This document shows, in pieces, positions 18,551 through 28,495 of a DNA stretch of 64,000 nt. Source of the DNA: Stenotrophomonas acidaminiphila. Lineage in GTDB: Bacteria > Pseudomonadota > Gammaproteobacteria > Xanthomonadales > Xanthomonadaceae. The stretch lies in NCBI GenBank assembly GCA_002951995.1, contig CP019797.1, forward strand, positions 198,501 to 262,500. The letters are read 5' to 3'. Position 1 is the stretch's first letter; every line of letters begins with the position of its first letter. The notes under the pieces are model-generated. The model was not told where the DNA came from, ran no database searches, and saw only the letters and a list, made by a program, of their open reading frames with translations. A program made the translations under genes and the position numbers.

Positions 18551-19444
18551 TCAGTGCAGGTACTGGCTGGCGACGATGCCGGCGAACAGCACCGCCCCGA
18601 CCCAGTTGTTGTGCAGGAACGCGCGGAAGCAGGCCTGGCGCTCGCGCGTGCGGCAGATCCAGAACTCCCAGGCCACCAGCGCCACCGCCACGCCGAGGCC
18701 GGCCCAGTACGCCATGCCCAGCCCGGCACGCTGGCCGGCCAGTGCCATGGCTGCGAAGAACAGCGCGTAGAGGATGCCCTGGATCACCAGGTCCAGGTCG
18801 CCGAACAGGATGGCGGTGGAATGCGAGCCGACCTTGAGGTCGTCGTCGCGGTCGACCATCGCATACCAGGTGTCGTAGGCGGTGGACCACAGGATGTTGG
18901 CCGCGTACAGCACCCAGCCCAGCGGCGGCACTTCGCCCTGTACCGCGGCGAAGGCCATGGGGATGCCCCAGCCGAAGGCCATGCCCAGGTAGACCTGCGG
19001 CAGGTGGGTGTAACGCTTGAGGTAGGGGTAGGTGGCGGCCAGGAACACGCCGACGAAACTCAGCCCGATGGTCAACGCGTTGAGGGTCAGCACCAGCGCG
19101 AATGCGACCAGCATCAGCCCGGCGAACAGCGCCAGCGCCTGGCGCCCGGACACCGCGCCGGTGGCCAGCGGGCGGTCCTTGGTGCGCTTGACGTGCGGGT
19201 CCAGCCAGCGGTCGGCGTAATCATTGATCACGCAGCCGGCCGAGCGGGTCAGCCACACGCCGGCGGTGAACACGAACAGCGTCCACGGTGCCGGCATGCC
19301 ACCGGACGCCAGCCACAGCGCCCACCACGTCGGCCACAGCAGCAGCAGGGTGCCGATCGGGCGGTCGGCGCGCATCAGTTTCCAGTAGCTGGCCAGCCGC
19401 GACGGCACCGGCGCCGGCTGTTGTTGGTAGCGTTCGTAACCCAT
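18551..19444 (-). CDS. ubiA: 4-hydroxybenzoate polyprenyltransferase UbiA
   Basis: A 297-aa integral membrane prenyltransferase attaching the polyprenyl chain to 4-hydroxybenzoate in ubiquinone synthesis. Both Asp-rich diphosphate/Mg2+ sites are visible: [19 protein letters not shown] after helix 2 and [17 protein letters not shown] later, within seven to nine hydrophobic helices. ATG 19444 (MGYERYQQQ) is chosen; a GTG two codons upstream is possible. The ubiK gene for a ubiquinone accessory factor is also in the window, at 31.8 kb, but unlinked. Confidence 0.95.
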   Translation of the reverse strand: MGYERYQQQPAPVPSRLASYWKLMRADRPIGTLLLLWPTWWALWLASGGMPAPWTLFVFTAGVWLTRSAGCVINDYADRWLDPHVKRTKDRPLATGAVSGRQALALFAGLMLVAFALVLTLNALTIGLSFVGVFLAATYPYLKRYTHLPQVYLGMAFGWGIPMAFAAVQGEVPPLGWVLYAANILWSTAYDTWYAMVDRDDDLKVGSHSTAILFGDLDLVIQGILYALFFAAMALAGQRAGLGMAYWAGLGVAVALVAWEFWICRTRERQACFRAFLHNNWVGAVLFAGIVASQYLH

Positions 19445-19523
19445 GCGCACAGGTTACCAGCCGGGCCCGGCGGTCCGTTGCCCCGGGTGGGTGCGATGGG
19501 GGCAGACCTGCGCATGCATTTAC

Positions 19524-19540
19524 CGTTAGAATGCGCGTCC
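19524..19540 (+). promoter_or_regulatory. putative promoter core of the tRNA-Arg gene
   Basis: CGTTAGAATGCGCGTCC contains a -10-like TAGAAT (19527-19532) followed by a GC-rich discriminator, as expected of a stringently controlled stable-RNA promoter. The identical 17 bases occur before speA at 36014-36030. No good -35 is seen 16-18 bp upstream. Confidence 0.4.
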
Positions 19541-19594
19541 GCCCGGCAGCGCCGGACGGTGGGGAGCCACCTGGCTCCCGCAGCGACACACAAC

Positions 19595-19671
19595 GCGCCC
19601 GTAGCTCAGCCGGATAGAGTAGTGGCTTCCGAAGCCATTGGTCGGGGGTTCGAATCCCTCCGGGCGCGCCA
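19595..19671 (+). tRNA. tRNA-Arg (anticodon CCG)
   Basis: A complete 77-nt cloverleaf: acceptor GCGCCCG pairing with CGGGCGC, D-arm with AGCTCAGCCGGATAGAGT, anticodon stem GTGGC/GCCAT with loop TTCCGAA (anticodon CCG, reads CGG), T-loop TTCGAAT, discriminator G and encoded CCA. The last 15 bases (from 19657) are also the start of the downstream 114-bp tandem repeat. Confidence 0.97.
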
Positions 19672-20093
19672 TCTTTCGATGTCGCTTCGTCGCGATTGCC
19701 GGCCTTCGCGCAGGGCGCCAAGGCGTTCGATGCCGCGCACGCCGGTGGCGTGCAGGCGCGGCCTCTCACCCCTCCGGGCGCGCCATCTTTCGATGTCGCT
19801 TCGTCGTGATTGCCGGCCTTCGCGCAGGGCGCCAAGGCGTTCGATGCCGCGCACGCCAGTGGCGTGCAGGTGCGGCCTCTCACCCCTCCGGGCGCGCCAT
19901 CTTCGATGTCGCTTCGTCGTGATTGCCGGCCTTCGCGCAGGGCGCCAAGGCGTTCGATGCCGCGCACGCCGGTGGCGTGCAGGCACGGCCTCTCACCCCT
20001 CCGGGCGCGCCATCTTCGATGTCGCTTCGTCGCGATTGCCGGCCTTCGCGCGGCGCGCCAAGGCGTCCGATGCCGCGCACGCCGGTGGCGTGC
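19657..20093 (+). repeat. 114-bp tandem repeat array containing the tRNA-Arg 3' end (about 3.8 copies)
   Basis: Copies begin at 19657, 19771, 19885 and 19998 (periods 114, 114, 113). Each begins with CCTCCGGGCGCGCCATC, whose first 15 bases are the 3' T-stem half, acceptor strand and CCA of the tRNA, and continues with a conserved spacer containing GATGTCGCTTCGTCG and GCGCACGCC. Copies differ at only a few positions (one-base indel in the TTTCG/TTCG step, C/T changes). The fourth copy decays after 20093. No credible gene lies in it; arginine-rich frames reading through it are artefacts of the repeat. Confidence 0.9.
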
Positions 20094-20212
20094 GGCTCGC
20101 GTCATCCCATGCTGGCGTCGCTGCTGGAAGTGCCCCCGCGTGCCGCAAGAACTGCTAAACGCCGCGTTTCCGGCTCCGCTATCCTTGCCCGTGTTCACCC
20201 GCAGGACGCAGC

Positions 20213-21046
20213 ATGAACGCAACGGCAAAAGTGTTGTGGCACATCGAATGCCATGACGATGGCGCGCTGGCGCTGGCGGATATCGCCGCCGCGGTGGGGC
20301 TGTCGCCGTTCCATCTGTCCCGCGTGTTCCATGGCCGCACCGGTACCCCGTTGATGCGTTACCTGCGTGGCCGGCGGTTGACGCTGGCCGCGCGGCGCCT
20401 GGCCCAGGGCGGCGATGACATGCTGCAGCTCGCCCTGGACAGCGGCTATTCCACGCATGCCGCCTTTACCCGCGCGTTCTGCGGCCAGTTCGGCAGCACT
20501 CCCGTGCAGGTGCGCGACCGTGGCCTGGCGTCCCTCGCCCTGGTGGATGCGCTGAAGGTGGACGAGGCGGCCGCGGGCGACGGGATCGCGCTGCGACGGG
20601 CCGCGCTGCCGGCGTTCTCGGTCGCCGGCATCGGCCGCCGCCATAGCCGCTTCAGCAACGGCGAAATCCCCGGCCAATGGCAACAGCTCGGCCGCCAGTG
20701 GACGCGCCCGGCGCCGGTCAGCTATGGCGTCTGCATGAACCGCGACGACGACGGCGGATTCGACTACATCGCCGCGGTGCCGCTGGACCCGGCGCTGCCA
20801 CCGCCCCGCCACTGGCAGCGTGTGGACCTGCCGGCGATGCGCTACCTGGTGGCCTGGCATGCCGGGCACGTGTCGTCCATCCGTTCGACCTGGCGCTGGC
20901 TGCGCGAGCACTACCTGCCCGCGGCGCGGATCGCGCTGGCCGACACACCGGCGTTCGAGCGCTATGACCGGCGCTTCGACGACCGCAGCGGCGATGGCGG
21001 CGTGGAGCTATGGCTGCCGCTGGCCGAAACCCCGCAACCGGATTGA
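20213..21046 (+). CDS. AraC-family regulator with GyrI-like effector domain
   Basis: A 277-aa protein. The N-terminal half carries two helix-turn-helix motifs of AraC type (ALADIAAAVGLSPFHLSRVFHGRTG and MLQLALDSGYSTHAAFTRAFCGQFG, each quoted as one motif region), and the C-terminal half (from about residue 125) is a GyrI/BmrR-like small-molecule-binding domain ending VELWLPL. This is the Rob/SoxS-type arrangement seen in multidrug and stress sensors. It precedes a hydrolase gene by three bases, so it may co-transcribe with or regulate it. The ligand is unknown. Confidence 0.85.
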   Translation: MNATAKVLWHIECHDDGALALADIAAAVGLSPFHLSRVFHGRTGTPLMRYLRGRRLTLAARRLAQGGDDMLQLALDSGYSTHAAFTRAFCGQFGSTPVQVRDRGLASLALVDALKVDEAAAGDGIALRRAALPAFSVAGIGRRHSRFSNGEIPGQWQQLGRQWTRPAPVSYGVCMNRDDDGGFDYIAAVPLDPALPPPRHWQRVDLPAMRYLVAWHAGHVSSIRSTWRWLREHYLPAARIALADTPAFERYDRRFDDRSGDGGVELWLPLAETPQPD

Positions 21047-21049
21047 CCG

Positions 21050-22126
21050 ATGCCCTTCCTGTACCCGGCCCTGGCGCTGGCCCTTGGCGCCCTGCAACTC
21101 GTTTCCACCCCACCGCCGCCCAAGGCGGGCGAACGGACCGGCATGGCCACCTCGGCGACCGCTGCCATCCGCGATGCCGGGCAGCGCGATGCCCTGCGCT
21201 TCACGGTGTGGTATCCGACGCACACGGCAACCGCGGAAACGCCGCTGGCGATCGGCCCGCCCGGCGCCCCGCTGTTCCAGGAAGCGGGGCGGGTCGAGGA
21301 CGCACCGGTCAGCGGCGGGCGGCTTCCCACCCTGCTGCTGTCCCACGGCAACGGCGGAACGGCGCGGATGATGGGGTGGCTGGGCACGGCGCTGGCCCGC
21401 GCGGGCTACCTGGTGATTGCGGTCGACCACCCGGGCAACAACGGCATCGACCCGATGACCCTGGCCGGCAGCGTGCTCCCCTGGCTGCGCGCCGATGACC
21501 TGGCGACGGCGCTGGCGGCGGTGCAGGCGGATCCGGTGCTTGGCGCGCATGTGGATGCCACGCGGCTCGGCCTGGTCGGGTATTCGGCCGGTGGCTTCAC
21601 CGCGCTGGTCGCGGCCGGGGCGCGCCCGGACATGCCGCGCCTGGCGCGTTTCTGCGCCGCGCACCCCGACGATGGCGTATGCCGGCCGCAGGACGAGTCG
21701 CCCACCCACACCCAGGCCGCCCGTCTGGCCGCGGCGGCCTCCCCGGAACTGGCGCCGCATGTGCGCCAGGCGGGCCAGTCCCGCGCGCTGCCCGGGGTGC
21801 GCGCGGCTTTCCTGCTGGCGCCGGCGATCGTGCAGGCGTTCGACCCGGCGGAACTGGAGGCGCTGCCGCTCCCGCTGTCGATCATGGTGGGCACGGACGA
21901 CGCGGTGGCCGCCCCCGCCAGCAACAGCGACGTGGCCGCGGTGCTGGCCGGCAATGCCGTGCTCCGCCACCTCCCCGGCGTGGCCCACTACGATTTCCTG
22001 TCCGAATGCACGCCGCTGGGGGCGAGCCGGCTGCAGGCGCTGTGCCACACCCGGGTCCCCAAGGCCGCCACGCACGCGGCGGCGGTGGACGAAGCCCTGC
22101 GTTTCTTCGGCGAAAACCTGCGTTAG
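21050..22126 (+). CDS. alpha/beta hydrolase, dienelactone-hydrolase / PAF-acetylhydrolase-like
   Basis: A 358-aa protein. An N-terminal hydrophobic stretch could be a signal peptide. Conserved features are VWYPTHT (the 'simple ester' strand), LLLSHGNGG oxyanion region, nucleophile motif GLVGYSAGGFTAL with Ser179, acid region IMVGTDDAVAAP and the histidine in GVAHYDFLSECT. The overall pattern fits predicted dienelactone hydrolases close to platelet-activating-factor acetylhydrolases; substrate unknown. It lies directly downstream of the AraC-type regulator. Confidence 0.82.
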   Translation: MPFLYPALALALGALQLVSTPPPPKAGERTGMATSATAAIRDAGQRDALRFTVWYPTHTATAETPLAIGPPGAPLFQEAGRVEDAPVSGGRLPTLLLSHGNGGTARMMGWLGTALARAGYLVIAVDHPGNNGIDPMTLAGSVLPWLRADDLATALAAVQADPVLGAHVDATRLGLVGYSAGGFTALVAAGARPDMPRLARFCAAHPDDGVCRPQDESPTHTQAARLAAAASPELAPHVRQAGQSRALPGVRAAFLLAPAIVQAFDPAELEALPLPLSIMVGTDDAVAAPASNSDVAAVLAGNAVLRHLPGVAHYDFLSECTPLGASRLQALCHTRVPKAATHAAAVDEALRFFGENLR

Positions 22127-22264
22127 CGGCGCGGGCCGTGCCTCCGGCGCGGGCGCGCCGGGGATCGGCCGCGGCGCCGGGAAGTACCCGCACCACCCGC
22201 GGGCGGCGGGCAGCCCCGGCACTTTGCGGCGGCAGCGGGGCAGCACTGGCTACGGCGCTCGCTT

Positions 22265-22284
22265 GGGTGTACAAATGTACACCC
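22265..22284 (+). promoter_or_regulatory. LexA2-type SOS operator abutting the lexA2 start codon
   Basis: A perfect palindrome GGGTGTAC-AAAT-GTACACCC. The core GTAC-N4-GTAC matches the operator reported for second LexA proteins controlling lexA2-imuA-imuB-dnaE2 cassettes. Its last base is directly followed by the ATG at 22285. TACAAA at 22270-22275 could serve as -10, placing the transcript start at or near that A. Confidence 0.8.
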
Positions 22285-22890
22285 ATGATCCCCGCCGACC
22301 TGCCACCGCAGCGCGCCGCCGTCCTCGCCTTCCTGCGCGGGGAGCTGGCGGCCGGGCGCGCGCCCAGCCTGGCCGAGATCGCCGATGCCTTCGGCTTTGC
22401 CTCGCGCAACGCCGCGCAGAAGCACGTGCAGGCGCTGCTGGCCGATGGCCTGCTGGAGCAGCTGCCGGGGCGCAAGCGCGGCCTGCGCCTGCCCGGTGGC
22501 GACGCCGACCTGCTGCCGTTGCCGGTACTGGGGCGGGTGGCGGCGGGCCAGCCGATCGGCGCCGACATCGGCCTGGACCAGCAGTTCTGGCTGGACCGGC
22601 GGCTGTTCGCGCTGCGCCCGGATTACCTGCTGCGGGTGCAGGGCGATTCGATGATCGACGACGGCATCCTCGACGGCGACCTGGTCGGGGTGCAGCGCAC
22701 GCCCGAGGCGCGCGACGGCCAGACCGTGGTGGCGCGCGTGGACGGCGAGCTGACCATCAAGCGCCTGCAGCGTGGGCCGCGGCGCATCCACCTGCTGCCG
22801 CGCAACCGCGCGCATGCGCCGATCGAGGTGCGGCCGGGCCAGGATTTCGCCATCGAAGGCGTCTACTGCGGGCTGGTACGCCCGGGTTGA
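22285..22890 (+). CDS. lexA2: LexA2 SOS repressor of the imu cassette
   Basis: A 201-aa repressor. A winged helix (SLAEIADAFGFASRNAAQKHVQALLADGLL) leads into the S24 self-cleaving domain: Ala87-Gly88 scissile bond, Ser122 in VQGDSMIDDG and Lys159 in ELTIKRL. On DNA damage RecA filaments trigger its cleavage and free the cassette. It binds the palindrome just upstream. There is no ribosome site, since the operator touches the start codon, so leaderless translation is likely. imuA begins at the base after its stop. Confidence 0.93.
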   Translation: MIPADLPPQRAAVLAFLRGELAAGRAPSLAEIADAFGFASRNAAQKHVQALLADGLLEQLPGRKRGLRLPGGDADLLPLPVLGRVAAGQPIGADIGLDQQFWLDRRLFALRPDYLLRVQGDSMIDDGILDGDLVGVQRTPEARDGQTVVARVDGELTIKRLQRGPRRIHLLPRNRAHAPIEVRPGQDFAIEGVYCGLVRPG

Positions 22891-23514
22891 ATGGGCACCG
22901 TGGTCGCCCTCGACAGCCTGCTGGCGGCGCAGACGCTGTGGCACGCCGGGCGTGCCTCGGCCGCGGCGCTGGGCGAGCCCACCGGCCACGCCGCGCTCGA
23001 TGCGCTGCTGCCGCAGGGCGGCTGGCCGCGGCACGCACTGACCGAACTGCTGTTGCCGGCCGATGGTGTAGGCGAGCTGGCGCTGCTGCTGCCCACGCTG
23101 GCGCGGCTGAGCCAGGCCGGCGCCACGGTGGCGGTGGTGGCGCCACCGTATGTGCCCTACGCCCCGGCCTGGCAGGCCGCGGGCGTGGCGCTGGAACGGC
23201 TGGAGATCGTGCAGGCCACGCCGCGCGATGCGCTGTGGGCGTTCGAGCAATGCCTGCGCAGCGGCGCCTGCGCCGCGGTGCTGGGCTGGCCGCGGCAGGC
23301 CGACACCCCGGCGCTGCGGCGGCTGCAGGTGGCGGCCGACAGCGGCCAGTGCCTGGGGTTCGCCCTGCGCGACCGCCGCCATGCGGCCAATCCCTCGCCG
23401 GCCGCGTTGCGCCTGGAAGCGGTGCGCGACGCGCACGGCGGCAGCGCCTGGCAGGTGCGCAAGTGCCGTGGCGGCCCGGCGCCGGCGCGCGCCTTCGCCC
23501 TGGCCAAGCGGTGA
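22891..23514 (+). CDS. imuA: ImuA, translesion mutagenesis accessory protein
   Basis: A 207-aa RecA-like-fold protein lacking a proper Walker A. The family pattern LDALLPQGGWPRHALTELL near residues 36-54 and GELALLLPTLARL follow, then VVAPPYVPYAPAWQAAGV. ImuA works with ImuB and the polymerase DnaE2 in error-prone bypass of DNA lesions. In Myxococcus it has been shown to interact with RecA. The gene is sandwiched with no gap after lexA2 and nine bases before imuB. Confidence 0.92.
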   Translation: MGTVVALDSLLAAQTLWHAGRASAAALGEPTGHAALDALLPQGGWPRHALTELLLPADGVGELALLLPTLARLSQAGATVAVVAPPYVPYAPAWQAAGVALERLEIVQATPRDALWAFEQCLRSGACAAVLGWPRQADTPALRRLQVAADSGQCLGFALRDRRHAANPSPAALRLEAVRDAHGGSAWQVRKCRGGPAPARAFALAKR

Positions 23515-23523
23515 GGCGCGGCC

Positions 23524-24945
23524 ATGCTCTGGGCCTGTGTACTGCTGCCGCAGCTGGCGCTGGACGCCGTCCTGCGCCGTTGTCCTGACCCGCAGGCGCC
23601 GCTGGCGCTGGTCGGCGGCCCGGCGCAGCTGCGCACCCTGCAGGCGGTCAACGCCGCCGCGGCCGCCGCCGGGGTCCAGGCCGGCATGCGCCTGACCGCG
23701 GCGCATGCGCTGCTGCCCGGGCTGGCCCTGGTCGAACACGATCCGCAGGCCGAGGCGCGCTGGCAGCGCTTCCTGGCCGCCTGGGCCTACCGCCACAGTT
23801 CGCTGGTCAGCGCGCAGTGGCCCGGCTGCATCGTGCTGGAAGTGCGTGCCAGCTTCGCCCTGCTCGGTCCGTGGCCGCGCATCGAGGCGCGGCTGCGCGA
23901 GGAACTGGCGCTGCTGGGTTTCAGCCACCGCATCGGGCTGGCGCCGACGCCGCGCGCGGCGCAGGTGCTGGCCGGCCTGGGCGATGGCCTGGCGGTCACC
24001 CAGCCGGCGGCGATGACGGCGCTGCTGGACCGGGTGCCGGTGGCGCACGCGCGGTTGCCCGGGGACACCGGCGAGCGCCTGCGGCACATGGGCATCGGCG
24101 ACCTGCGCACGCTGCGCGCGCTGCCGCGCGATGCGCTGCGCCGCCGCTTCGGCCTGCCGCTGCTCGAACACCTGGAGCGCCTGTATGGCCAGGCCGACGA
24201 CCCGCTGGCGTACTACGCGCCGCCGGACCATTTCGACGCGCGGCTGGAGCTGGGCTACGAGGTCGAGAGCCACACCGCGCTGCTGTTCCCGCTGCGCCGC
24301 CTGGTCGGCGACCTGTGCACTTACCTGTCGGTGCGCGACGGCGGCGTGCAGCGTTTCGTGCTGCGGCTGGAACACGAGCAAGGCCACAGCGACGTGGCGG
24401 TGGGGCTGCTGGCCGCCGAGCGTGAGCCGGCGCTGCTGTTCGAACTGGTGCGCAACCGCCTGGAGCAGGTGCGGCTCGAGCGGCCGGTGGTGGCGCTGCG
24501 CCTGCTGGCACGCGAACTGCCGCCGTTTGTGCCGGCCGCGCGCGACCTGTTCGATCCGCGCACGCGCCAGCAGCAACCGTGGCCGCAGCTGCGCGAGCGG
24601 CTGCGCGCGCGCCTGGGCGACAGCGCGGTGCATCGCATCACGCCAACCTGCGATCCGCGCCCGGAGCGTGCCTGGCGGCCGCTGCAGGGTGACGAGGTGC
24701 GCATCGGCGATGCCGCGCCGGGGCTGCCGCCGCGCCCGGGCTGGCTGCTGCCGCAGCCGGTGCCGCTGCGCGATCCGCGCCTGCGCATCGTGTCCGGCCC
24801 GGAACGGCTGGAAAGCGGCTGGTGGGACGGCGACGACGCGCGCCGCGACTACTACGTGCTGGAAACCTCGCAGGGCCAGCGCGCCTGGGCGTTCGCGCCG
24901 CCGGGCGAGCAGGGCGGCTGGATGCTGCACGGGTGGTTCGCATGA
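23524..24945 (+). CDS. imuB: ImuB, catalytically inactive Y-family polymerase-like protein
   Basis: A 473-aa protein with Y-family polymerase architecture (palm/fingers/little finger) but with the catalytic acids missing: the usual DxDxF start is replaced by [14 protein letters not shown], and the SxDE region by [11 protein letters not shown]. It is known in other bacteria as a scaffold linking ImuA, DnaE2 and the beta clamp. Helix-hairpin-helix segment [19 protein letters not shown] and little-finger region from about residue 225 are visible. dnaE2 starts within its stop codon (ATGA). Confidence 0.93.
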   Translation: MLWACVLLPQLALDAVLRRCPDPQAPLALVGGPAQLRTLQAVNAAAAAAGVQAGMRLTAAHALLPGLALVEHDPQAEARWQRFLAAWAYRHSSLVSAQWPGCIVLEVRASFALLGPWPRIEARLREELALLGFSHRIGLAPTPRAAQVLAGLGDGLAVTQPAAMTALLDRVPVAHARLPGDTGERLRHMGIGDLRTLRALPRDALRRRFGLPLLEHLERLYGQADDPLAYYAPPDHFDARLELGYEVESHTALLFPLRRLVGDLCTYLSVRDGGVQRFVLRLEHEQGHSDVAVGLLAAEREPALLFELVRNRLEQVRLERPVVALRLLARELPPFVPAARDLFDPRTRQQQPWPQLRERLRARLGDSAVHRITPTCDPRPERAWRPLQGDEVRIGDAAPGLPPRPGWLLPQPVPLRDPRLRIVSGPERLESGWWDGDDARRDYYVLETSQGQRAWAFAPPGEQGGWMLHGWFA

Positions 24946-27900
24946 GCCGCCGCGAAGCCCGCGATTCGCATGCCGGCACCCGCGTGCCGCGCGCCTGGGA
25001 AGTGGCGCAGCGCCTGGGGCGCGTGGCCGCCAACGACGGCGCGCCCGGCGAGGACGCCCTGCCGGCCTATGCCGAACTGCATTGCCTGTCGGATTTCTCG
25101 TTCCTGCGCGGCGCGGCCAGCGCCGAGGAACTGTTCACGCGTGCGCGCGACTGTGGTTACGAAGCGCTGGCGATCACCGACGAATGCTCGCTGGCCGGCA
25201 TCGTGCGCGCCTGGGAGGCGGCGCGCGCCAGCGGCGTCAGGCTGGTGGTCGGCAGCGAGTTCACCCTGGCCTGCGGCCTGCGCTGCGTGCTGCTGGTGGA
25301 AACCGCCGACGGCTACACGCGCCTATGCGAGCTGATCAGCCGCGGCCGCCTGGCGGCCGGCAAGGGCACGTACCGGCTGGCACGGGCGGACGTGGAAGCG
25401 GTGCTGGGCGGCGCCGATGCGGAGGCCTCGGGCCTGTTCGCGTTGTGGTTGCCGGGCGCCGAGCCGCAGACGGAACAGGGGCGCTGGCTGCGGGCGCTGT
25501 TCGGCGCACGCGCGCACCTGGCGGTGGAACTGCACCGCGAGCAGGACGACGCCGCGCGCCTGCAGCAGCTGCTGGCGCTGGCCGATGCGCTGGCGATGAC
25601 GCCACTGGCCAGCGGCGACGTGCACATGGACGTGCGCCGCCGGCGCATGCTGCAGGACACGATGACTGCCATCCGCCACAACCTGCCGCTGGCCGAATGC
25701 GGCGCGCACCTGTTCCGCAATGGTGAGCGCCACCTGCGCACCCGCCGCGCGCTGGGCAACATCCATCCGCCTGCGCTGCTGCAGAACGCGGTGCGGCTGG
25801 CGCGCCGTTGCCGCTTCGACCTGGGCCAGCTGCAGTACCGCTACCCGACCGAGCTGGTGCCCGACGGGCACACGCCCGGCAGCTGGCTGCGCGAACTGAC
25901 CGAACGCGGCATGCGCGAGCGCTGGCCGGAAGGCGTGCCGCCCGATGTGGTCCGGCAGATCGAAAGCGAACTGGAACTGATCGCCTACAAGCAGTACGAG
26001 GCGTTCTTCCTGACCGTGCAGGACATCGTCCGTTTCGCGAAGGAGAACGGCATCCTGTGCCAGGGGCGCGGTTCCTCGGCCAATTCCGCGGTGTGCTTCG
26101 CGCTGGGCATCACCGTGGTGGATCCTGCCGAGAGCCGGTTGCTGATGGCGCGCTTCCTGTCGCGCGAGCGCGACGAGCCGCCGGACATCGACGTGGACTT
26201 CGAGCACGAGCGGCGCGAGGAAGTGCTGCAGTACGTCTACGCCAAGTACGGCCGCCACCGCGCCGCGCTGGCGGCCACGGTGATCCGCTACCGCGGCAGG
26301 AGCGCGGTGCGCGACGTGGCCCGCGCCTTCGGCCTGCCGCCGGACCAGATCGCGCTGCTGGCCGGATGCCATGGCTGGGGCAATGGCGAGGTGCCGATGG
26401 CGCAGCGCCTGCGCGAGACCGGCTTCGACCCGGACAACCCGCTGATCCGGCGGCTGATGGCGATCACCGCGCAGTTGAACGGCCACCCGCGCCACCTGTC
26501 GCAGCACGTGGGCGGTTTCGTCATCAGCGATGCGCCGCTGTCCACCGTGGTGCCGGTGGAGAACGCGGCCATGGACGGGCGCACCATCATCCAGTGGGAC
26601 AAGGACGACCTGGAGACGATGAAGCTGCTCAAGGTCGACTGCCTGGCGCTGGGCATGCTCACCTGCATCCGCAAGGCACTGGAGCTGGTGGAGCGGCACC
26701 GCGGCCAGCGCATCGACCTGGCGCGGTTGCCGGCCGGTGACGAACCGACCTACGCCATGATCCAGGCCGCCGACACCGTGGGCGTGTTCCAGATCGAATC
26801 GCGCGCGCAGATGAGCATGCTGCCGCGGCTGAAGCCGGCGTGCTTCTACGACCTGGTGATCGAGGTGGCGATCGTGCGCCCGGGGCCGATCCAGGGCGAC
26901 ATGGTGCATCCGTACCTGCGGCGGCGGCAGGGCCGCGAGGAGGTGACCTACCCCTCCGATGGCATCCGGAACATTTTGAGGCCCACGCTGGGCATTCCCC
27001 TGTTCCAGGAACAGGTGATGGAGCTGGTGATCCATGCCGGCTACCAGGAGCACGAAGCGGACCACCTGCGGCGCTCGATGGCGGCCTGGGGCCGCGGTGG
27101 CGACATGGAGCCGCACCGCGAGAAGATCCGCGCGTTGATGAAGCAGAAGCACTACTCGGACGCATTCATCGAGCAGATCTTCGAGCAGATAAAAGGGTTC
27201 GGTTCCTACGGCTTCCCGCAGAGCCACGCCGCCTCGTTCGCCAAGCTGGTCTACATCAGCAGCTGGCTCAAGCGGCATGAACCGGCGGCCTTCGCCTGTG
27301 CGCTGCTCAACGCGCAGCCGATGGGCTTCTATTCGCCCAGTGAGATCGTCCAGGACGCGCGCCGCGCCGGCCGCGGCGGACGCCGCGCGGTGGAGGTGCT
27401 GCCGGTGGACGTGACCCGCAGCGACTGGGACAACACCCTGGAAGGCGGGCGCGTGCGCCGCGGCCCGGGCGATGACGACGGCCAGCCAGGCATCCGCCTG
27501 GGCCTGCGCCAGGTGGCCGGGTTGCCGCAAGGCGCGGCGCTGGCGATCGTCGCCGCGCGGGCCAGGCGCCCGTTCACCGACGTGCGCGACCTGTGCCTGC
27601 GCGCCGGCCTGGACGAGCGCGCGCGGCGCGCGCTGGCCGAGTCCGGCGCGCTGCAGGCGCTGGCCGGGCACCGCCACGCCGCCCGCTGGGAAGTGGCCGG
27701 CATCGAGCGGCAGCGCCCGCTGCTGCCCGGCAGCCCCGACGAGGACACGGTGTCGCTGCCGGCGCCTTCGGCCGGCGAGGAGGTGCTGGCCGATTACCGG
27801 GTGCTCGGCCTCACCCTCGGCGAACACCCGCTGTCGCTGCTGCGCGCGCGGCTGCAGCGCGAGCGCGTGCTCGACATCGCCCAGGTCCGGCAACTGCCGC

Positions 27901-28187
27901 ACGGGCGCGGCGCCCATGTGGCCGGCATCGTGGTGCAGCGGCAGCGCCCGGGCACGGCCAAGGGCACGGTGTTCGTCACCCTCGAGGACGAGCATGGCCC
28001 GCTCAATGTGGTGGTCTGGCAGGCCCTGGCCGCGCGCCGGCGCAAGGTGCTGCTGGGCGCGCGGCTGATGGCGGTGCGCGGCCGCTGGGAGCAGGTCGAT
28101 GGCGTGCAGCATCTGGTCGCGCGCGACCTGCACGACCTCAGCCACCTGCTCGGCGACCTGCGCACCCAATCGCGGGATTTCCACTAG
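24942..28187 (+). CDS. dnaE2: error-prone DNA polymerase DnaE2 (ImuC)
   Basis: A 1081-aa C-family polymerase. PHP domain at the N-terminus ([31 protein letters not shown]), catalytic aspartates in [15 protein letters not shown] near residue 415, fingers region with [10 protein letters not shown], and a C-terminal OB domain ([25 protein letters not shown] in pieces). It lacks the long beta-binding and tau-binding C-terminus of DnaE1. This polymerase performs damage-induced mutagenic synthesis with ImuA and ImuB. ATG 24942 overlaps the imuB stop. End of the SOS operon. Confidence 0.96.
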   Translation: MSRREARDSHAGTRVPRAWEVAQRLGRVAANDGAPGEDALPAYAELHCLSDFSFLRGAASAEELFTRARDCGYEALAITDECSLAGIVRAWEAARASGVRLVVGSEFTLACGLRCVLLVETADGYTRLCELISRGRLAAGKGTYRLARADVEAVLGGADAEASGLFALWLPGAEPQTEQGRWLRALFGARAHLAVELHREQDDAARLQQLLALADALAMTPLASGDVHMDVRRRRMLQDTMTAIRHNLPLAECGAHLFRNGERHLRTRRALGNIHPPALLQNAVRLARRCRFDLGQLQYRYPTELVPDGHTPGSWLRELTERGMRERWPEGVPPDVVRQIESELELIAYKQYEAFFLTVQDIVRFAKENGILCQGRGSSANSAVCFALGITVVDPAESRLLMARFLSRERDEPPDIDVDFEHERREEVLQYVYAKYGRHRAALAATVIRYRGRSAVRDVARAFGLPPDQIALLAGCHGWGNGEVPMAQRLRETGFDPDNPLIRRLMAITAQLNGHPRHLSQHVGGFVISDAPLSTVVPVENAAMDGRTIIQWDKDDLETMKLLKVDCLALGMLTCIRKALELVERHRGQRIDLARLPAGDEPTYAMIQAADTVGVFQIESRAQMSMLPRLKPACFYDLVIEVAIVRPGPIQGDMVHPYLRRRQGREEVTYPSDGIRNILRPTLGIPLFQEQVMELVIHAGYQEHEADHLRRSMAAWGRGGDMEPHREKIRALMKQKHYSDAFIEQIFEQIKGFGSYGFPQSHAASFAKLVYISSWLKRHEPAAFACALLNAQPMGFYSPSEIVQDARRAGRGGRRAVEVLPVDVTRSDWDNTLEGGRVRRGPGDDDGQPGIRLGLRQVAGLPQGAALAIVAARARRPFTDVRDLCLRAGLDERARRALAESGALQALAGHRHAARWEVAGIERQRPLLPGSPDEDTVSLPAPSAGEEVLADYRVLGLTLGEHPLSLLRARLQRERVLDIAQVRQLPHGRGAHVAGIVVQRQRPGTAKGTVFVTLEDEHGPLNVVVWQALAARRRKVLLGARLMAVRGRWEQVDGVQHLVARDLHDLSHLLGDLRTQSRDFH

Positions 28188-28495
28188 CGCGACGACGCGC
28201 CGCGACGAGGTCGGCGCGGGGCGTGCCTTCGCGCTGGGCCCGGCAGAGCCGGCGCCGGGTGCCGCCCGGAGCCCGTGCGCGCCGCACCCCGCTGGCCCGG
28301 GTGTACTTGCGCAAGCCCAAGCCCAGGCGCGCGAAGATCGGCGACAGGGCTCCGCAATCACCTCAAACCGTTGCAGGTCGGGCGCGGCGTGGTCATGCGT
28401 GCCGGTGCCGCGCAGGCCGCAGCAACGCCGGCGTGGGTCCCGCCTGCGTTGCTGCGGCAACCGGAGAACACCGCCGCCAGCGACCCGTTACCGCC
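28188..28495. other. 308-bp gap between convergent dnaE2 and the esterase gene
   Basis: High-GC sequence with no frame that has family-like sequence, no clear terminator and no recognisable repeat. I see nothing functional in it. Confidence 0.4.

Noticed and set aside
19657..20093. Repeat array considered as a CRISPR
   Set aside because: Copies are contiguous 114-bp units with no short repeat/unique spacer structure and no cas genes.
19595..20212. tRNA-Arg as a phage or island attachment site
   Set aside because: The duplicated tRNA 3' ends would fit, but no integrase, phage gene or composition shift follows; the next genes are native.
19221..20228. Arg-rich open frames on both strands over tRNA-Arg and its repeats
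   Set aside because: They arise from reading a 114-bp (multiple of three) repeat and the antisense of the tRNA, which yields a well-known spurious peptide with RTPDQWLRKPLLYPAEL. No ribosome site.
25323..28460. 1045-aa frame opposite dnaE2
   Set aside because: Shadow of the dnaE2 codon pattern; no domain recognisable.
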